DNA of 64,000 nt from Pseudoxanthomonas daejeonensis (GTDB taxonomy: Bacteria; Pseudomonadota; Gammaproteobacteria; Xanthomonadales; Xanthomonadaceae): NCBI RefSeq assembly GCF_010093205.1, contig NZ_PDWN01000008.1, positions 1 to 64,000 of the forward strand, in the 5' to 3' direction. This document shows positions 17,758-27,791 of this stretch, piece by piece. The position numbers were made by a program, and so were the translations under genes. The number at the start of each line of letters is the position of its first letter. The first letter of the stretch is position 1. The notes under the pieces are model-generated. The model was not told the origin of the DNA and did not search any database. It saw only the letters and a list, made by a program, of their open reading frames with translations.

Positions 17758-18557
17758 CAGCCTGCCTCCGCGCGGGTGCGTTCGAGGGGGGCGCTCTCGA
17801 AGGGAATGGGACCATCCGGTTCGCCGCGCAGGAACTGCCGCAGCAGGGGATCCTCGCTGGCCTCCAGCTGCGCGGGGGTGCCGTCGAACACGATGCTGCC
17901 ATTGGCGATCACCACCGCCTGGTCGGCGATGGGCAGGGTCTCGTGCACATGGTGCGAGACGATGATGCTGGTCAGGCCCAGGCTGCGCGACAGGCGCCGG
18001 ATCAGGCTCATGATCACGCCCGAAGCAATCGGATCCAGCCCGGTCAGCGGCTCGTCGTAGAGCATCAGCGGCGGATCCAGCGCCAGCGCGCGGGCCAGCG
18101 CGACGCGCCGGGCCATGCCGCCGGACAGTTCGCGCGGATACAGGCCGGCGGCGGCGCGCAGGCCGACCGCATTGAGCTTCATCGCCACCAGCCGCTGCAG
18201 CACCGGCTCGGGCAGGCGGGTGTGGGTGCGCAAAGGCAGGGCCACGTTCTCGGCCACGCTCAGGTCGGTGAGCAGGCCGTTGCCCTGCAACAGCACGCCC
18301 AGGCCCTTGCGCATCTCCAGCAGCTCGCGGCTGCGGCGCGGCACCGCTTCGCCGAACACCTGCACCGTGCCGGTCGCCGGGACCAGCTCGCCGGTCAGCG
18401 CCGCCAGCAGGGTCGACTTGCCGGTGCCCGACGGGCCGAGCACGGCGGTGATGCTGCCCGCCGGGACCACCAGGTCGAGGTCGCGCAGGATCGTGCGCCC
18501 ACCCCGGTCGAGGCGGACACCCTTGAGGGTGACGGCATTGGCAGTCTGGACAGGCAT
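17757..18557 (-). CDS. mlaF: MlaF ATP-binding subunit of the Mla ABC transporter
   Basis: 266 residues, a complete ABC ATPase. Walker A GPSGTGKST with Lys47; signature LSGGM at about 145-149; Walker B LMLYDEP with Asp169-Glu170; switch His203/His204 in IIVSHHVHE. The C-terminal extension (to residue 266) is where MlaB docks in E. coli. First gene of the operon mlaF-E-D-C-B-A. Upstream on the minus strand lie a 15-base palindrome (18586-18600) and a TAAGAT -10-like hexamer (18612-18617), which may drive the operon. Confidence 0.96.
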   Translation of the reverse strand: MPVQTANAVTLKGVRLDRGGRTILRDLDLVVPAGSITAVLGPSGTGKSTLLAALTGELVPATGTVQVFGEAVPRRSRELLEMRKGLGVLLQGNGLLTDLSVAENVALPLRTHTRLPEPVLQRLVAMKLNAVGLRAAAGLYPRELSGGMARRVALARALALDPPLMLYDEPLTGLDPIASGVIMSLIRRLSRSLGLTSIIVSHHVHETLPIADQAVVIANGSIVFDGTPAQLEASEDPLLRQFLRGEPDGPIPFESAPLERTRAEAG

Positions 18558-18585
18558 GGGGGCGTTGCGGTCGCGTGCGACAAAC

Positions 18586-18600
18586 GACGCATCATGCGTC
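18586..18600. promoter_or_regulatory. Palindrome GACGCAT-C-ATGCGTC upstream of mlaF
   Basis: A perfect 7-1-7 palindrome 29 bases upstream of the mlaF ATG, downstream of a TAAGAT hexamer (minus strand 18612-18617). As DNA it could be an operator; as RNA a 5' leader hairpin. ACTGAA direct repeats at 18607-18612 and 18626-18631 flank the hexamer. Confidence 0.38.
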
Positions 18601-18792
18601 GAGGAAACTGAATCTTAACCTATCGACTGAACCCCTCAGTACAGGAATTCCAGCACGCCACTGGAACGCAGCAAGGTCCTGCGTCGAGTGAATGCTCATG
18701 CCCGGCGAACCCGGTTTCCTTTGCGGCGTAGGCCGGGTGCGCCGGCGCGGCGCGTCTCGCCTGCTGCGATGCCGCTGCGGCAAGATGGGGCG

Positions 18793-21700
18793 ATGACCGG
18801 CCCGGCCACCGACTTCCGCCTCTACCACTCCAATGCATTGGACGTGCTGGCCGGCATCCTGGCCGAAGTGCTGCACGAACCGGCGCCCGGGCAGTCGCTG
18901 CTGGCGCCCGAGGTCGTGCTGATCCCGCAGGTGGCGATGCGCCGCTGGCTGCAGGCCACCCTCGCCGCCGCGCACGGCGTGGCCGCGAACCTCGAATTCC
19001 TCACCCCCGGCGAATTCGTCGGCCGCGCGCTGGCGGCCAATCCGCCGCCGGGCGAGGCGGCGGTGCGTGACGAGCCCCGCGACGAACTCGATGCGGCCAG
19101 CCTGCACTGGCACCTGTATGCGGCGCTGACCGACCCGGCACTGCTGGCGGATCCGGCGCTCGCCGGCATCGCCGCGCACGTCGGTGGCGGCGATCCGCTG
19201 CGCGCCTGGTCGCTGGCCGGCGAACTGGCCGGCGTGTTCGAGAAATACCAGGCCTGGCGCCGTGACTGGCTGCTGCGCTGGGAAGCCGGGGCCGACCCCG
19301 GCGACCCGCAGGCCATCCTCTGGCGCCGCGTCGCCAGCGGCCGCGCGCACCGCGCCCGTCGCATCCAGCAGTACCTCGAACGCTTCGGCACGGCCGGCGG
19401 CCCGCTGCCGGCCGGACTGCCGCCGCGGCTGTCGGCGTTCGCCACGCTCAATGTCTCGCCGGACGTGCTGCGGGTGATCGCCACCCAGGCGCGGGTCGGC
19501 AGCCTGCACTGCTTCGTGCCCTCGCCGGTGGCCGATTACTGGGGCGACCTGCAGCGCCTGCGTCGCGGCGAACCGCGCGACGACACCGCCGAGCACCCGC
19601 TGTTGCAGCGCTGGGGCGCGGCGGGCGTCGACTTCATGCGCATGGTCGGCGACTACGAGGTGGTGCACGCCTCGGCCGACTTCGCCGTGCACGTCGATCC
19701 GGGCGAAGGTGGCGGCGCGCTGCACGGCAGCCTGCTGCGTCGCCTGCAGTCGGACCTGTTCCATCGCCGTGCGATGCCGGGCGGACCGGCGCGCGCCGGG
19801 ATCGACCGCAAGGATCCCAGCCTGCAGCTGCACGCCTGCCACACCCGACTGCGCGAACTGCAGGTGCTGCACGACCAGCTGCGCGGCCTGTTCGACGACC
19901 CGCGCTTCGATCCGCCGCTGCAGCCGCGCGAGGTCGCGGTGCTGGCGCCGGACATCGATCCGTACCTGCCGTACCTGGACGCGGTGTTCGGCCGTCGCGG
20001 CCAGGACGACGCCATTCCCTACGCGCTGGCCGACGCCAGCCCGCTGGCCAACGAGCCGCTGGCGGAACTGTTCCTGCGCCTGCTGGCGCTGCCGGTCTCG
20101 CGCTTCGGCCTGCATGAAGTACTCGACCTGCTTTCCACGCCGGCGCTGGCCGAGGCCAACGGCCTGGACGCACCGGCGCTGGAACGGCTGCAATCCTGGC
20201 TGGAAACGGCCGGCGCGCGCTGGGGCATCGATGCCGGCCATCGCGCACGGCTGGAGGCGCCGGCGGACGAGGCCTATACCTGGGCCTTCGCCCTGGACCG
20301 GTTGCTGCTCGGCCACGCCACCGGCAGCGAGCAGCCGATCGTGCTGCCCGGCGGCCAGGTGCTGGCGCCATTGCCACTGCTCGAAGGCGGCGCGCTGGAT
20401 GCGCTGGATACCCTGGTGCGGCTGCTGCGCGTGCTCGCCTTGCATGCGCGCGTGCTCGGCGAAGCCATGCCCCCGTCGCAATGGCGCGAGCGCCTGCTTC
20501 GCCTGCTCGACGCGTTGCTGCCGCGCTCGCCATCGAGCCCGGCCACGCAGCGCGCGCTGGACCGCCTGCGCAGCCTGGTCGACGCCTTCGCCGCCACCGC
20601 CGGTCGCGCCGGCTACGACGCGCCGGTGCCGGCCGAAGCGGTGCGCGCGCACTTCGCCGACGCGCTGGCCGAAGCCGATACCCGCGCGCCGCTGCTCACC
20701 GGCGGCGTCAGCATCGGTCGCATGGTGCCGATGCGCCTGCTGCCGTTCCGCGCGATCTGCGTGCTGGGCATGAACGATGGCGAGTTCCCGCGCCGCGATC
20801 CGGCCGCCGGCCTCAACCGCCTCACCGCCGAACTGGGCACCGCCGATCGCAGGGCAGGCGACCGTTCCACCCGCGACGACGACCGCTTCCTGTTCCTGCA
20901 GCTGATGGTCGCCGCGCAGGACGTGTTCTACGTCAGCTGGATCGGCAAGGATCCGCGCGACGGCAGCGAGCGTGAGCCGTCGGTGCTGGTGTCCGAGCTG
21001 ATCGACGTGGCCAGGGCCCACCACGCCGATCCGGAAGCCGCGGCGCGCGACCTGGTCGTGCACCACCCGCTGCAGCCGTTCTCGCCGGCCGCGTTCGGTG
21101 CCGGCGACGAGCCGCGCCGCTTCTCCTATCGCGAAGCCTGGCGCGCCGCCGCGGCGCAACCGGCGACCCGGCGCACCGCGCTGCCGCCCTGGTTCGCCGG
21201 CGAAGCGTTGCCGGCCACGATGGAAGATGCCGACGCGTCGCTGCAGGTCGACGAACTGCGACGTTTCCTGTTGCACCCGGCGCGCGCGCTGGTGCGGCGC
21301 ATGGGCCTGCAGCTGCCGGAGGTCGAAGCCGCGGGCGAGGATATCGAACCGTTGTCCGGTCCCGGCGGCGGCCTGGAGAAGGCGCGCCTGCAGCAGGCCG
21401 TGTTCGAAGCGCTGCTGCGCGACGAGGACGCCGCCACCACCCACGCGCTGCTGCGCGCCCGGGGCCTGCTGCCGTCGGGCGCATCGGGTCGACGCGTGCT
21501 GGCCGCGATGCGCGGCGAGCTGGCGCCGTACGCGGAAGCCTTCCTCGACTGGCGCGGCGCGGCGCAGCCGCAGTCGCTCGCGCTGCCTGAGATGGAGGTC
21601 GAAGGCGTGCGCCTGCACGGCCGGATCGAGAACGCCTGGTCGCACGGCCTGGCCCGCCTGCGCTTCGGCGAACGCAACGGGCCCTCGGCGATCCGCCACG

Positions 21701-22179
21701 GCCTGGACTGGCTGCTGGCCTCCGCCGCCGGCATGGCGCTGCCGCTGGTGGAGTTCCACGAGACGAAAGACCATGGGCCCGGCCCGCACCTCCGCGAGCC
21801 GCTGTCGCCCGCGGTGGCCAGGCAGGTGCTGGGCCGGCTGCTGCAGCTGCGCGCGCAGGGCCTGCGCGAACCGCTGCCGTTCGCCCCGTACAGCAGCTGG
21901 GAGCTGTACCGCTACAGCGAGCGCTTCGATTTCGGAGTGAAGCAGGCCAGCGCGAAGTGGCGCGGCAACGGCCAGGGCTTCGCCGAAGGCGAGGACCCGG
22001 CGCTGCGGCTCGCCCTGCGCGGGCGCGATCCGTTCGCCGATGACGCCATGCTGTTGCAGTTCGCCGACACGACGATGGCGGTGTTCGCCGCGGTGGTCGA
22101 AGGCAAGGTCTACGCAGGCGTGGATCCGGAAGCTCTCAGCGGCCTGGCCGATGCCTGGGACGCGGAGGACGCCGCGTGA
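18793..22179 (+). CDS. recC: Exodeoxyribonuclease V gamma subunit RecC
   Basis: 1128 residues (E. coli 1122). RecC holds RecB and RecD and reads Chi, in double-strand break repair. Family text includes 'FRLYHSNALDVLAGILAEVL' at the N-terminus, 'QVAMRRWLQATLA', 'GRMVPMRLLPFRAICVLGMN', 'DDRFLFLQLMVAAQDVFYVS' and 'PREPLPFAPYSSWELYRY'-type C-terminal text (here LREPLPFAPYSS). The start is the ATG of MTGPATDF; CAAGAT lies six bases before it, similar to other genes here. Its stop overlaps the recB GTG start by four bases. First gene of recCBD. Confidence 0.95.
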   Translation: MTGPATDFRLYHSNALDVLAGILAEVLHEPAPGQSLLAPEVVLIPQVAMRRWLQATLAAAHGVAANLEFLTPGEFVGRALAANPPPGEAAVRDEPRDELDAASLHWHLYAALTDPALLADPALAGIAAHVGGGDPLRAWSLAGELAGVFEKYQAWRRDWLLRWEAGADPGDPQAILWRRVASGRAHRARRIQQYLERFGTAGGPLPAGLPPRLSAFATLNVSPDVLRVIATQARVGSLHCFVPSPVADYWGDLQRLRRGEPRDDTAEHPLLQRWGAAGVDFMRMVGDYEVVHASADFAVHVDPGEGGGALHGSLLRRLQSDLFHRRAMPGGPARAGIDRKDPSLQLHACHTRLRELQVLHDQLRGLFDDPRFDPPLQPREVAVLAPDIDPYLPYLDAVFGRRGQDDAIPYALADASPLANEPLAELFLRLLALPVSRFGLHEVLDLLSTPALAEANGLDAPALERLQSWLETAGARWGIDAGHRARLEAPADEAYTWAFALDRLLLGHATGSEQPIVLPGGQVLAPLPLLEGGALDALDTLVRLLRVLALHARVLGEAMPPSQWRERLLRLLDALLPRSPSSPATQRALDRLRSLVDAFAATAGRAGYDAPVPAEAVRAHFADALAEADTRAPLLTGGVSIGRMVPMRLLPFRAICVLGMNDGEFPRRDPAAGLNRLTAELGTADRRAGDRSTRDDDRFLFLQLMVAAQDVFYVSWIGKDPRDGSEREPSVLVSELIDVARAHHADPEAAARDLVVHHPLQPFSPAAFGAGDEPRRFSYREAWRAAAAQPATRRTALPPWFAGEALPATMEDADASLQVDELRRFLLHPARALVRRMGLQLPEVEAAGEDIEPLSGPGGGLEKARLQQAVFEALLRDEDAATTHALLRARGLLPSGASGRRVLAAMRGELAPYAEAFLDWRGAAQPQSLALPEMEVEGVRLHGRIENAWSHGLARLRFGERNGPSAIRHGLDWLLASAAGMALPLVEFHETKDHGPGPHLREPLSPAVARQVLGRLLQLRAQGLREPLPFAPYSSWELYRYSERFDFGVKQASAKWRGNGQGFAEGEDPALRLALRGRDPFADDAMLLQFADTTMAVFAAVVEGKVYAGVDPEALSGLADAWDAEDAA

Positions 22180-25100
22180 GCGCGCAGGACGCCTACCTCG
22201 CGTTGCCGCTGTCCGGCGTGCGCGCGATCGAAGCCTCGGCCGGCACCGGCAAGACCTTCACCCTGGCCACCCTGGTGGTGCGGCTGGTGCTGGAACGCAC
22301 GCTGCCGGTCGAACGCATCCTCGCCGTCACCTTCACCGAGGCGGCCACCCAGGAACTGCGTGCCCGCGTACGCCGGCGCCTGCTGCTGGCCGCCGACATC
22401 GCCGCCGGCACGCCGTACGACGGCGCCAGTCCCGAGGCCTCGCTCACCGCCGCGCTGATCGAAGCGCACGTGGAGGCGAGCGGCGAACCGCGCGAGGCCG
22501 TGCAGCGCCGCCTGAGCGCCGCCGCCGACGGCATCGACCAGGCCGCCGTGTTCACCATCCATGGCTTCTGCGCACGGGTGCTGCGCGAGCACGCGCTGGA
22601 AAGCGGCCAGGGCTTCCACGCCCCGGAACTGCTGGCCAACGACCTCGCCCTGCGCGAGGCCATCGCCGCCGACCTGTGGCGCGCGCATACCCGCGACGAC
22701 GACAGCGTCGAGGACCTCGCCGCATTGTGGCCGCAGGGTCACGAGGCGCTGGCGCAGGACCTGCCATTGCTGGTCCGCGAAGCGGTGCTGCAGCCGCCAC
22801 TGCCTGCTCCCCTGCCCGACCCGATGCCGGCACTGCACGCCGCCGCCGCAGCGCTGGTGGAATCGGCGCGCACCCATGGGGACGGCTTCCGCGAATCGCT
22901 GCTGGCGGCGGTGGACGGCAAGGTCCTGCATGGCGGCAGCTACAAGGTCGAGTGGATCGAAGACCTGTTCGCCGCGCTGCGCCGCTGGTGCGCGGCCGGC
23001 GATCCACGGCGGCCATTCGAGCATGCCAAGCTGCCGCAGCTGCACCGGCAGACCCTGCAGGCGCGCACCAACGGCAAATTCGCCGGGCGCACGCCCGACT
23101 CGCCGCTGTGCGGCGCCGTGGAGGATTACGCCGCCGCACTGGCGGCGATGGGCGACTACCAGGAGGCGCGCCGCACCACGCTGCTTCATCGCATCCGCGA
23201 GGACGCGCGACGCCGCCTGGCCGCGCAGAAGCAGCAGTTGCGGGTGCAGACCTACGACGACCTGATCGACCGCGTCGCCGATGCGCTGGACGGCGAGCAC
23301 GCCGACGGGCTCGCGCGGCAGTTGCGCGCGCAGTACGCCATCGCCCTGGTCGACGAGTTCCAGGACACCGACCCGCGCCAGTGGAGGATCTTCGACCGCG
23401 TGTTCGGCGCCGGCAACGACGACCCGGCGCTGTTCGTGATCGGCGATCCCAAGCAGGCCATCTACGGCTTCCGCGGCGGCGACGTGGAAACCTACCTGGC
23501 CGCGCGCGCCACCGCCGAACAGGCGCCGCCGCTGTCGCACAACTTCCGCTCCCGTCCCGCCGTACTCGGCGCGATCGAGGCGCTGTATGCGCAGGCCGAC
23601 GTCGCGGCCGGCAACGACGACAAGCTGGGCCCGCCCTTCGTCGACCCGCGCATCGAATTCCACGCGGTGCAGCCCGGCGGCAAGCGCGCCGATGCCGACT
23701 ACCTGCGCGACGGCACGCCCGCACCGGCGCTGGTGCTGTGGCAGGCGCCGCCACCGGAGCAGAAGGCGCACAGCGCCGGCCGTTCGCGCGAACTCGCCAC
23801 CAGCGCCTGCGTGGCCGCGATCTACGCCGTGCTCACCGACGCCCGCGCCGGTCGCGCCGCGATCGACGGCCGGCCGGTGCAGCCGGGCGACATCGCCGTG
23901 CTGGTGCGCAAGCACAGCGAGGCCACGATGATCCGCGAGGCCCTGGCCCGGGTCGGCATCCCCGCGGTGGCCGCCGGCAGGCAGAGCCTGTTCGCCACCG
24001 CCGAGGCGCACGAACTGCATGTGCTGCTGGAAGCGCTGCTGCATGGCGGCGACGAACAACGCCTGCGTGCGGCGCTGGCCACGGTGCTGGTCGGTGAGGA
24101 CGCGCAACGCCTGGCCACGCTGGAGGGCGACCGCCCGGCGTTGCGCCAGTGGCAGGACGCCGCTCTCGGCTGGCGCGAGCGCCTGGACCGCGGCGGCCCG
24201 CTGGCCCTGGTCAGCGATCTTTGCGCGCAGCACGCCACCCGCCTGCTCGGCCTGCTCGATGGCGAGCGTCGCCTGACCAACTACCTGCAGCTGGCCGAGC
24301 AGCTGCAGGAAGCGCTGCGCGCCGCGCCGGGCCTGCACGGCCTGGTCGACTGGCTGGAGCAGGCGATTGCCGTCGCCAGCGCCGACGACGATGCGCAGCT
24401 CCTGCGCCTGGAATCGGATGCGCGCCGCGTGCAGGTGGTGACCCTGCACAAGAGCAAGGGACTGGAGTACCCGCTGGTGTTCCTGCCTTTCGTGGGCATC
24501 GGCGGCAAGTCGCCGGAACCCGGCCGCCGCGTGGTGGTGCATGGAGGCGATGGCCGGGTGCTGCACTGGAAGCTGCAGGCCGCGACCAGCGGTTGGGCGG
24601 ACGCGGCCGAGGCGTGGAAGCGTGCGCAGCGCGCCGAGGACGCACGCCTGCTCTACGTAGGCCTGACCCGCGCCCGCGACGCGCTGTGGCTGGCCACCGG
24701 CGCGTTCTACAACCACGCCCAGTCGCCGTTGTGGTCGATGGTGCAGGACCCCGCCGCGCTCGCCGCGCGCGCACCCGGCAGTATTGCCGTCGATCCGAAG
24801 CAGGCGCCGGCGTCGCTGCCCTGGCTGCCGCCGCAGGCCGAAGGCGAAGTGCCGCCCGCGCGTCGCCCGACCCGTTCGCTGGCCAGCGACTGGTGGGTCT
24901 ACAGCTTCACCCAGCTGGCCAATGCCGACACCGGCCACGATCCTTCCAGCGCCGCCACCCAGCCGGCCGCTGGCGGCCGCGACGAGCCTGCCGCGGCTGA
25001 GGACGCCGCCGCCCTGGCGAACGCGGACGACGGCTTCGACCCGCGCTTCGCCGGCGCGCGTTTCGGCGTGGTCCTGCATGAAGTGTTCGAGCACGCCGAT

Positions 25101-25802
25101 TTCACCGCCTGGCGCGACTGGCGTGCCGGCGATCCCGCACCGGCCGGCGAGCACGAACGCGTCGTCGAAGCCCTGCGCCGCGGCGGCTACGCCGCCGACG
25201 AAGTCGAAGCCGGCATCGACGTGCTCACGACGCTGGCCGGGCAGACGCTCACCGTCGCCCTGCCCGAAGGCGTACGCCTGGCCGAGCTGCCCGGAGCGCA
25301 GCGCCGCCCCGAAATCGAGTTCCAGTTCGCGCTTGCACCCACGCGCGTCGACCGCCTGCTCGCCCTGCTGCACGCGCATGGCCTGCTGCGCACGCGCCAG
25401 GGTTTCGGCGGCCGCCGCCAGCTCGAGGGCCTGATGACCGGCCTGATCGACCTGACCTATCTCCACGACGGCCGCTGGTACGTGCTCGACTACAAGTCCA
25501 ACCGCCTGCCGGCCTACAACGCGCCGGCCATGGCCGAAGCCATGGAGCACAGCGAGTACCCGCTGCAGGCGCTGGTCTACACCGTCGCACTGCACCGCTG
25601 GCTGCGCTTCCGCCTTGGCGCGGCCTACGACTACGCGCGCGACTTCGGCGGCGTGCGCTACCTGTTCTGCCGCGGGCTCGACGCCAGCCGCGCCTGCTCG
25701 TCCGGTGTGTCGCCCGGCGTGCAGGCCTGGCGCTTCGATCCCGAACTGGTGCACGCGGTCGACGCGCTGTTCGCCGGCCTGGCGCAGGGAGCGGCGGCAT
25801 GA
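22176..25802 (+). CDS. recB: Exodeoxyribonuclease V beta subunit RecB (helicase-nuclease)
   Basis: 1208 residues (E. coli 1180), starting with GTG inside GTGA that overlaps the recC stop. UvrD-type SF1A helicase: Walker A EASAGTGKTFTLA near residues 19-31, 'ILAVTFTEAATQELRARVR', Walker B 'ALVDEFQDTDPRQWRIF', 'VVTLHKSKGLEYPLVFLPF' and 'LLYVGLTRARDALWL'. The C-terminal nuclease keeps Asp1092 (GLIDLTY) and Asp1105/Lys1107 (VLDYKSN), spaced 13 residues as in E. coli Asp1067 and Asp1080. All catalytic motifs for the 3'-5' helicase and the nuclease are therefore present. Overlaps recD by four bases. Confidence 0.97.
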   Translation: MSAQDAYLALPLSGVRAIEASAGTGKTFTLATLVVRLVLERTLPVERILAVTFTEAATQELRARVRRRLLLAADIAAGTPYDGASPEASLTAALIEAHVEASGEPREAVQRRLSAAADGIDQAAVFTIHGFCARVLREHALESGQGFHAPELLANDLALREAIAADLWRAHTRDDDSVEDLAALWPQGHEALAQDLPLLVREAVLQPPLPAPLPDPMPALHAAAAALVESARTHGDGFRESLLAAVDGKVLHGGSYKVEWIEDLFAALRRWCAAGDPRRPFEHAKLPQLHRQTLQARTNGKFAGRTPDSPLCGAVEDYAAALAAMGDYQEARRTTLLHRIREDARRRLAAQKQQLRVQTYDDLIDRVADALDGEHADGLARQLRAQYAIALVDEFQDTDPRQWRIFDRVFGAGNDDPALFVIGDPKQAIYGFRGGDVETYLAARATAEQAPPLSHNFRSRPAVLGAIEALYAQADVAAGNDDKLGPPFVDPRIEFHAVQPGGKRADADYLRDGTPAPALVLWQAPPPEQKAHSAGRSRELATSACVAAIYAVLTDARAGRAAIDGRPVQPGDIAVLVRKHSEATMIREALARVGIPAVAAGRQSLFATAEAHELHVLLEALLHGGDEQRLRAALATVLVGEDAQRLATLEGDRPALRQWQDAALGWRERLDRGGPLALVSDLCAQHATRLLGLLDGERRLTNYLQLAEQLQEALRAAPGLHGLVDWLEQAIAVASADDDAQLLRLESDARRVQVVTLHKSKGLEYPLVFLPFVGIGGKSPEPGRRVVVHGGDGRVLHWKLQAATSGWADAAEAWKRAQRAEDARLLYVGLTRARDALWLATGAFYNHAQSPLWSMVQDPAALAARAPGSIAVDPKQAPASLPWLPPQAEGEVPPARRPTRSLASDWWVYSFTQLANADTGHDPSSAATQPAAGGRDEPAAAEDAAALANADDGFDPRFAGARFGVVLHEVFEHADFTAWRDWRAGDPAPAGEHERVVEALRRGGYAADEVEAGIDVLTTLAGQTLTVALPEGVRLAELPGAQRRPEIEFQFALAPTRVDRLLALLHAHGLLRTRQGFGGRRQLEGLMTGLIDLTYLHDGRWYVLDYKSNRLPAYNAPAMAEAMEHSEYPLQALVYTVALHRWLRFRLGAAYDYARDFGGVRYLFCRGLDASRACSSGVSPGVQAWRFDPELVHAVDALFAGLAQGAAA

Positions 25803-27694
25803 GCCTGCTCGACGCCCTGCGCGGCCAACTGCGTACCGTCGACCATGCGCTGGGCCTGAGCCTGCGCCGGCTCGATCCGGATACACCCGACGAAGTCGCC
25901 ACCGCCGCGGCGTTGGCCTCGCTGGCGGTCTCCGCCGGCCATGCCGGGTTCCGTCTTTCGCGTCCGCACGACCTGGTCGATGCCGCGATCGACTGGCCAG
26001 CGCCGGTCGAATGGCAGCGCGTGCTCGAAGCTTCGCCCTGGGTCGCCACGCCGCAGGCGGGCGATGCGGAAACCGCCGCCGACGCACCGCTGGTGCTGGA
26101 ACACGGCCTGCTCTACCTGCGCCGCTACCGCGAGTACGAACGCCGCCTGGCCGCCGGCCTGAAGCGGCTCGGCGGCGCCGACTCCAGCGACGATGTCGCT
26201 CTGGCCGCGCTCGCACCGCTGTTCACGCGCCTGTTCCCGCACGCCGGCGGCGGCGACGACCGCCAGGCCCGCGCCGCCGCCGTGGCCCTGCGCCAGCGCC
26301 TGCTGCTGGTCACCGGCGGACCGGGTACCGGCAAGACCACCACCATCGCGCGCCTGCTGGTCCTGCTGGCCGCGCGCGCCGCCGCTGCGGGGCAGGCCGC
26401 GCCGTGCATCGCCCTGGCCGCGCCCACCGGCCGCGCCGCCGAACGCATGGCCGAAAGCCTGCGCAAGGCCGCGCAGCTGCTCGCCGCCGACGGCATCGAG
26501 ACGGAACTGCTGGCGCCGCTGGCCACCACCGGATCCACCCTGCACCGCCTGCTCGGCACGCGCCCGGACGCACCCGAGTTCCGCCACCACGCCGGCAACC
26601 CGCTGGAAGTGGACCTGGTGGTGGTCGACGAAGCCTCGATGATCGACCTGCCGCTGATGGCCAAGCTGGTCGAAGCGGTGCCGGACGGCGCGCGCCTGGT
26701 CCTGCTCGGCGATCCCGACCAGCTGCCGTCGGTGGAAGCCGGCGACGTGCTCAGCGGCATCCTCGCCGCCGCCGGCGATGGCCTGCGCCTTGCGGCCGAA
26801 GACGCGACCGCGCTGCACCCGCTGCTGGGCGGCATCGATGCATCGGCCATCGATGCCGGCGACGCGCGCAGCGCCTTCCCCGCCCGTCACGTGCACCTGT
26901 TGCGCGGCTGGCGCCAGTCCGCCGCGCTCGACCTGGCGCCGCTGGCCGCGGCCGTGCGCGAAGGCGACACCGGCGAAGCGCTGCGCCTGCTGCGCGCCGG
27001 GCAGCTCGACGGCGTGCACTACCACCCCACGCTGGCCGATCCACTCGCCGAAGCCCCCCAGCGCGAACGCCTGCTCGCGCACTGGGGCGCACTGGCCAAC
27101 GCACCCGATCCGGCCACCGCACTGGCCCGGGCCGGCGAGCTGCGCATGCTCACCGCCGTGCGCGACGGTCCACAGGGCGCGCGCAGTCTCAACACGCGGA
27201 TCGAAGCGCTGCTCACGGGTCGCCTCGCCGCCGCGCCGGCGCGCGGCAATGCCCATCCCGCGCGCGGCGACGCCGCCTTCTTCCACGGACGCCTGCTGCT
27301 CGTCACCGAGAACAGCTACCGCCACCGCCTGTTCAACGGCGACACCGGCATCTGCCTGCGCGACGCCGCCGGCCAGCTGATGGCGTGGTTCCCCGGCGAA
27401 AGCGCCGACGAGCCGCGCGCGTTCCATCCGGCGACCCTGCCCGCGCACGAAAGCGCCTTCGCCATGACCGTGCACAAGGCGCAGGGCTCGGAGTTCGACG
27501 AGGTCTGGCTGCAGCTGCCGGGCAACGACAGCCGCGTGCTCTCGCGCGAACTGGTCTACACGGGCCTTACCCGCGCCCGCCGCGAACTGCATCTGGCAGC
27601 CAGCGGCCCGATCCTGGAAGCGGCGCTGGCCCGGCACGCCAGCCGCGTGTCGGGATTGGCCGCGCGGCTGCGAGGCGCCTCGGGTTCCACGTAG
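25799..27694 (+). CDS. recD: Exodeoxyribonuclease V alpha subunit RecD
   Basis: 631 residues (E. coli 608). SF1B 5'-3' helicase: Walker A TGGPGTGKTTTIARL (Lys179), Walker B 'VVVDEASMIDLPLMAKLVEA', 'LLGDPDQLPSVEAGDVLSGI', and the C-terminal UvrD_C_2 motif 'AMTVHKAQGSEFDEVWLQLP' followed by 'LVYTGLTRARRELHL'. The ATG is within ATGA overlapping the recB stop. The N-terminal about 110 residues are the RecD-specific domain that contacts RecC. Last gene of the operon; convergent with a histidine kinase gene 97 bases on. Confidence 0.96.
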   Translation: MSLLDALRGQLRTVDHALGLSLRRLDPDTPDEVATAAALASLAVSAGHAGFRLSRPHDLVDAAIDWPAPVEWQRVLEASPWVATPQAGDAETAADAPLVLEHGLLYLRRYREYERRLAAGLKRLGGADSSDDVALAALAPLFTRLFPHAGGGDDRQARAAAVALRQRLLLVTGGPGTGKTTTIARLLVLLAARAAAAGQAAPCIALAAPTGRAAERMAESLRKAAQLLAADGIETELLAPLATTGSTLHRLLGTRPDAPEFRHHAGNPLEVDLVVVDEASMIDLPLMAKLVEAVPDGARLVLLGDPDQLPSVEAGDVLSGILAAAGDGLRLAAEDATALHPLLGGIDASAIDAGDARSAFPARHVHLLRGWRQSAALDLAPLAAAVREGDTGEALRLLRAGQLDGVHYHPTLADPLAEAPQRERLLAHWGALANAPDPATALARAGELRMLTAVRDGPQGARSLNTRIEALLTGRLAAAPARGNAHPARGDAAFFHGRLLLVTENSYRHRLFNGDTGICLRDAAGQLMAWFPGESADEPRAFHPATLPAHESAFAMTVHKAQGSEFDEVWLQLPGNDSRVLSRELVYTGLTRARRELHLAASGPILEAALARHASRVSGLAARLRGASGST

Positions 27695-27791
27695 GCGATC
27701 GTGTTCCCCATGCCGGCTCGTGCACGCCGGTATCGCGACCCGTGTCAGCGCGTCCGGCAGGCAGGTGATCGCACCGCCACCGTTGCGTCGC

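Noticed and set aside
18592-21789. Long minus-strand frame opposite recC
   Set aside because: Composition is Gln/Arg/Gly/Ala-rich without motifs; recC is certain. Antisense artefact of GC bias.
22110-26216. Very long open frame on the minus strand opposite recB/recD (over 1300 codons)
   Set aside because: It is a shadow of high-GC coding on the plus strand: Arg/Gly/Ala-rich, no recognisable domain, no ribosome-binding site, whereas recB and recD show all their motifs.
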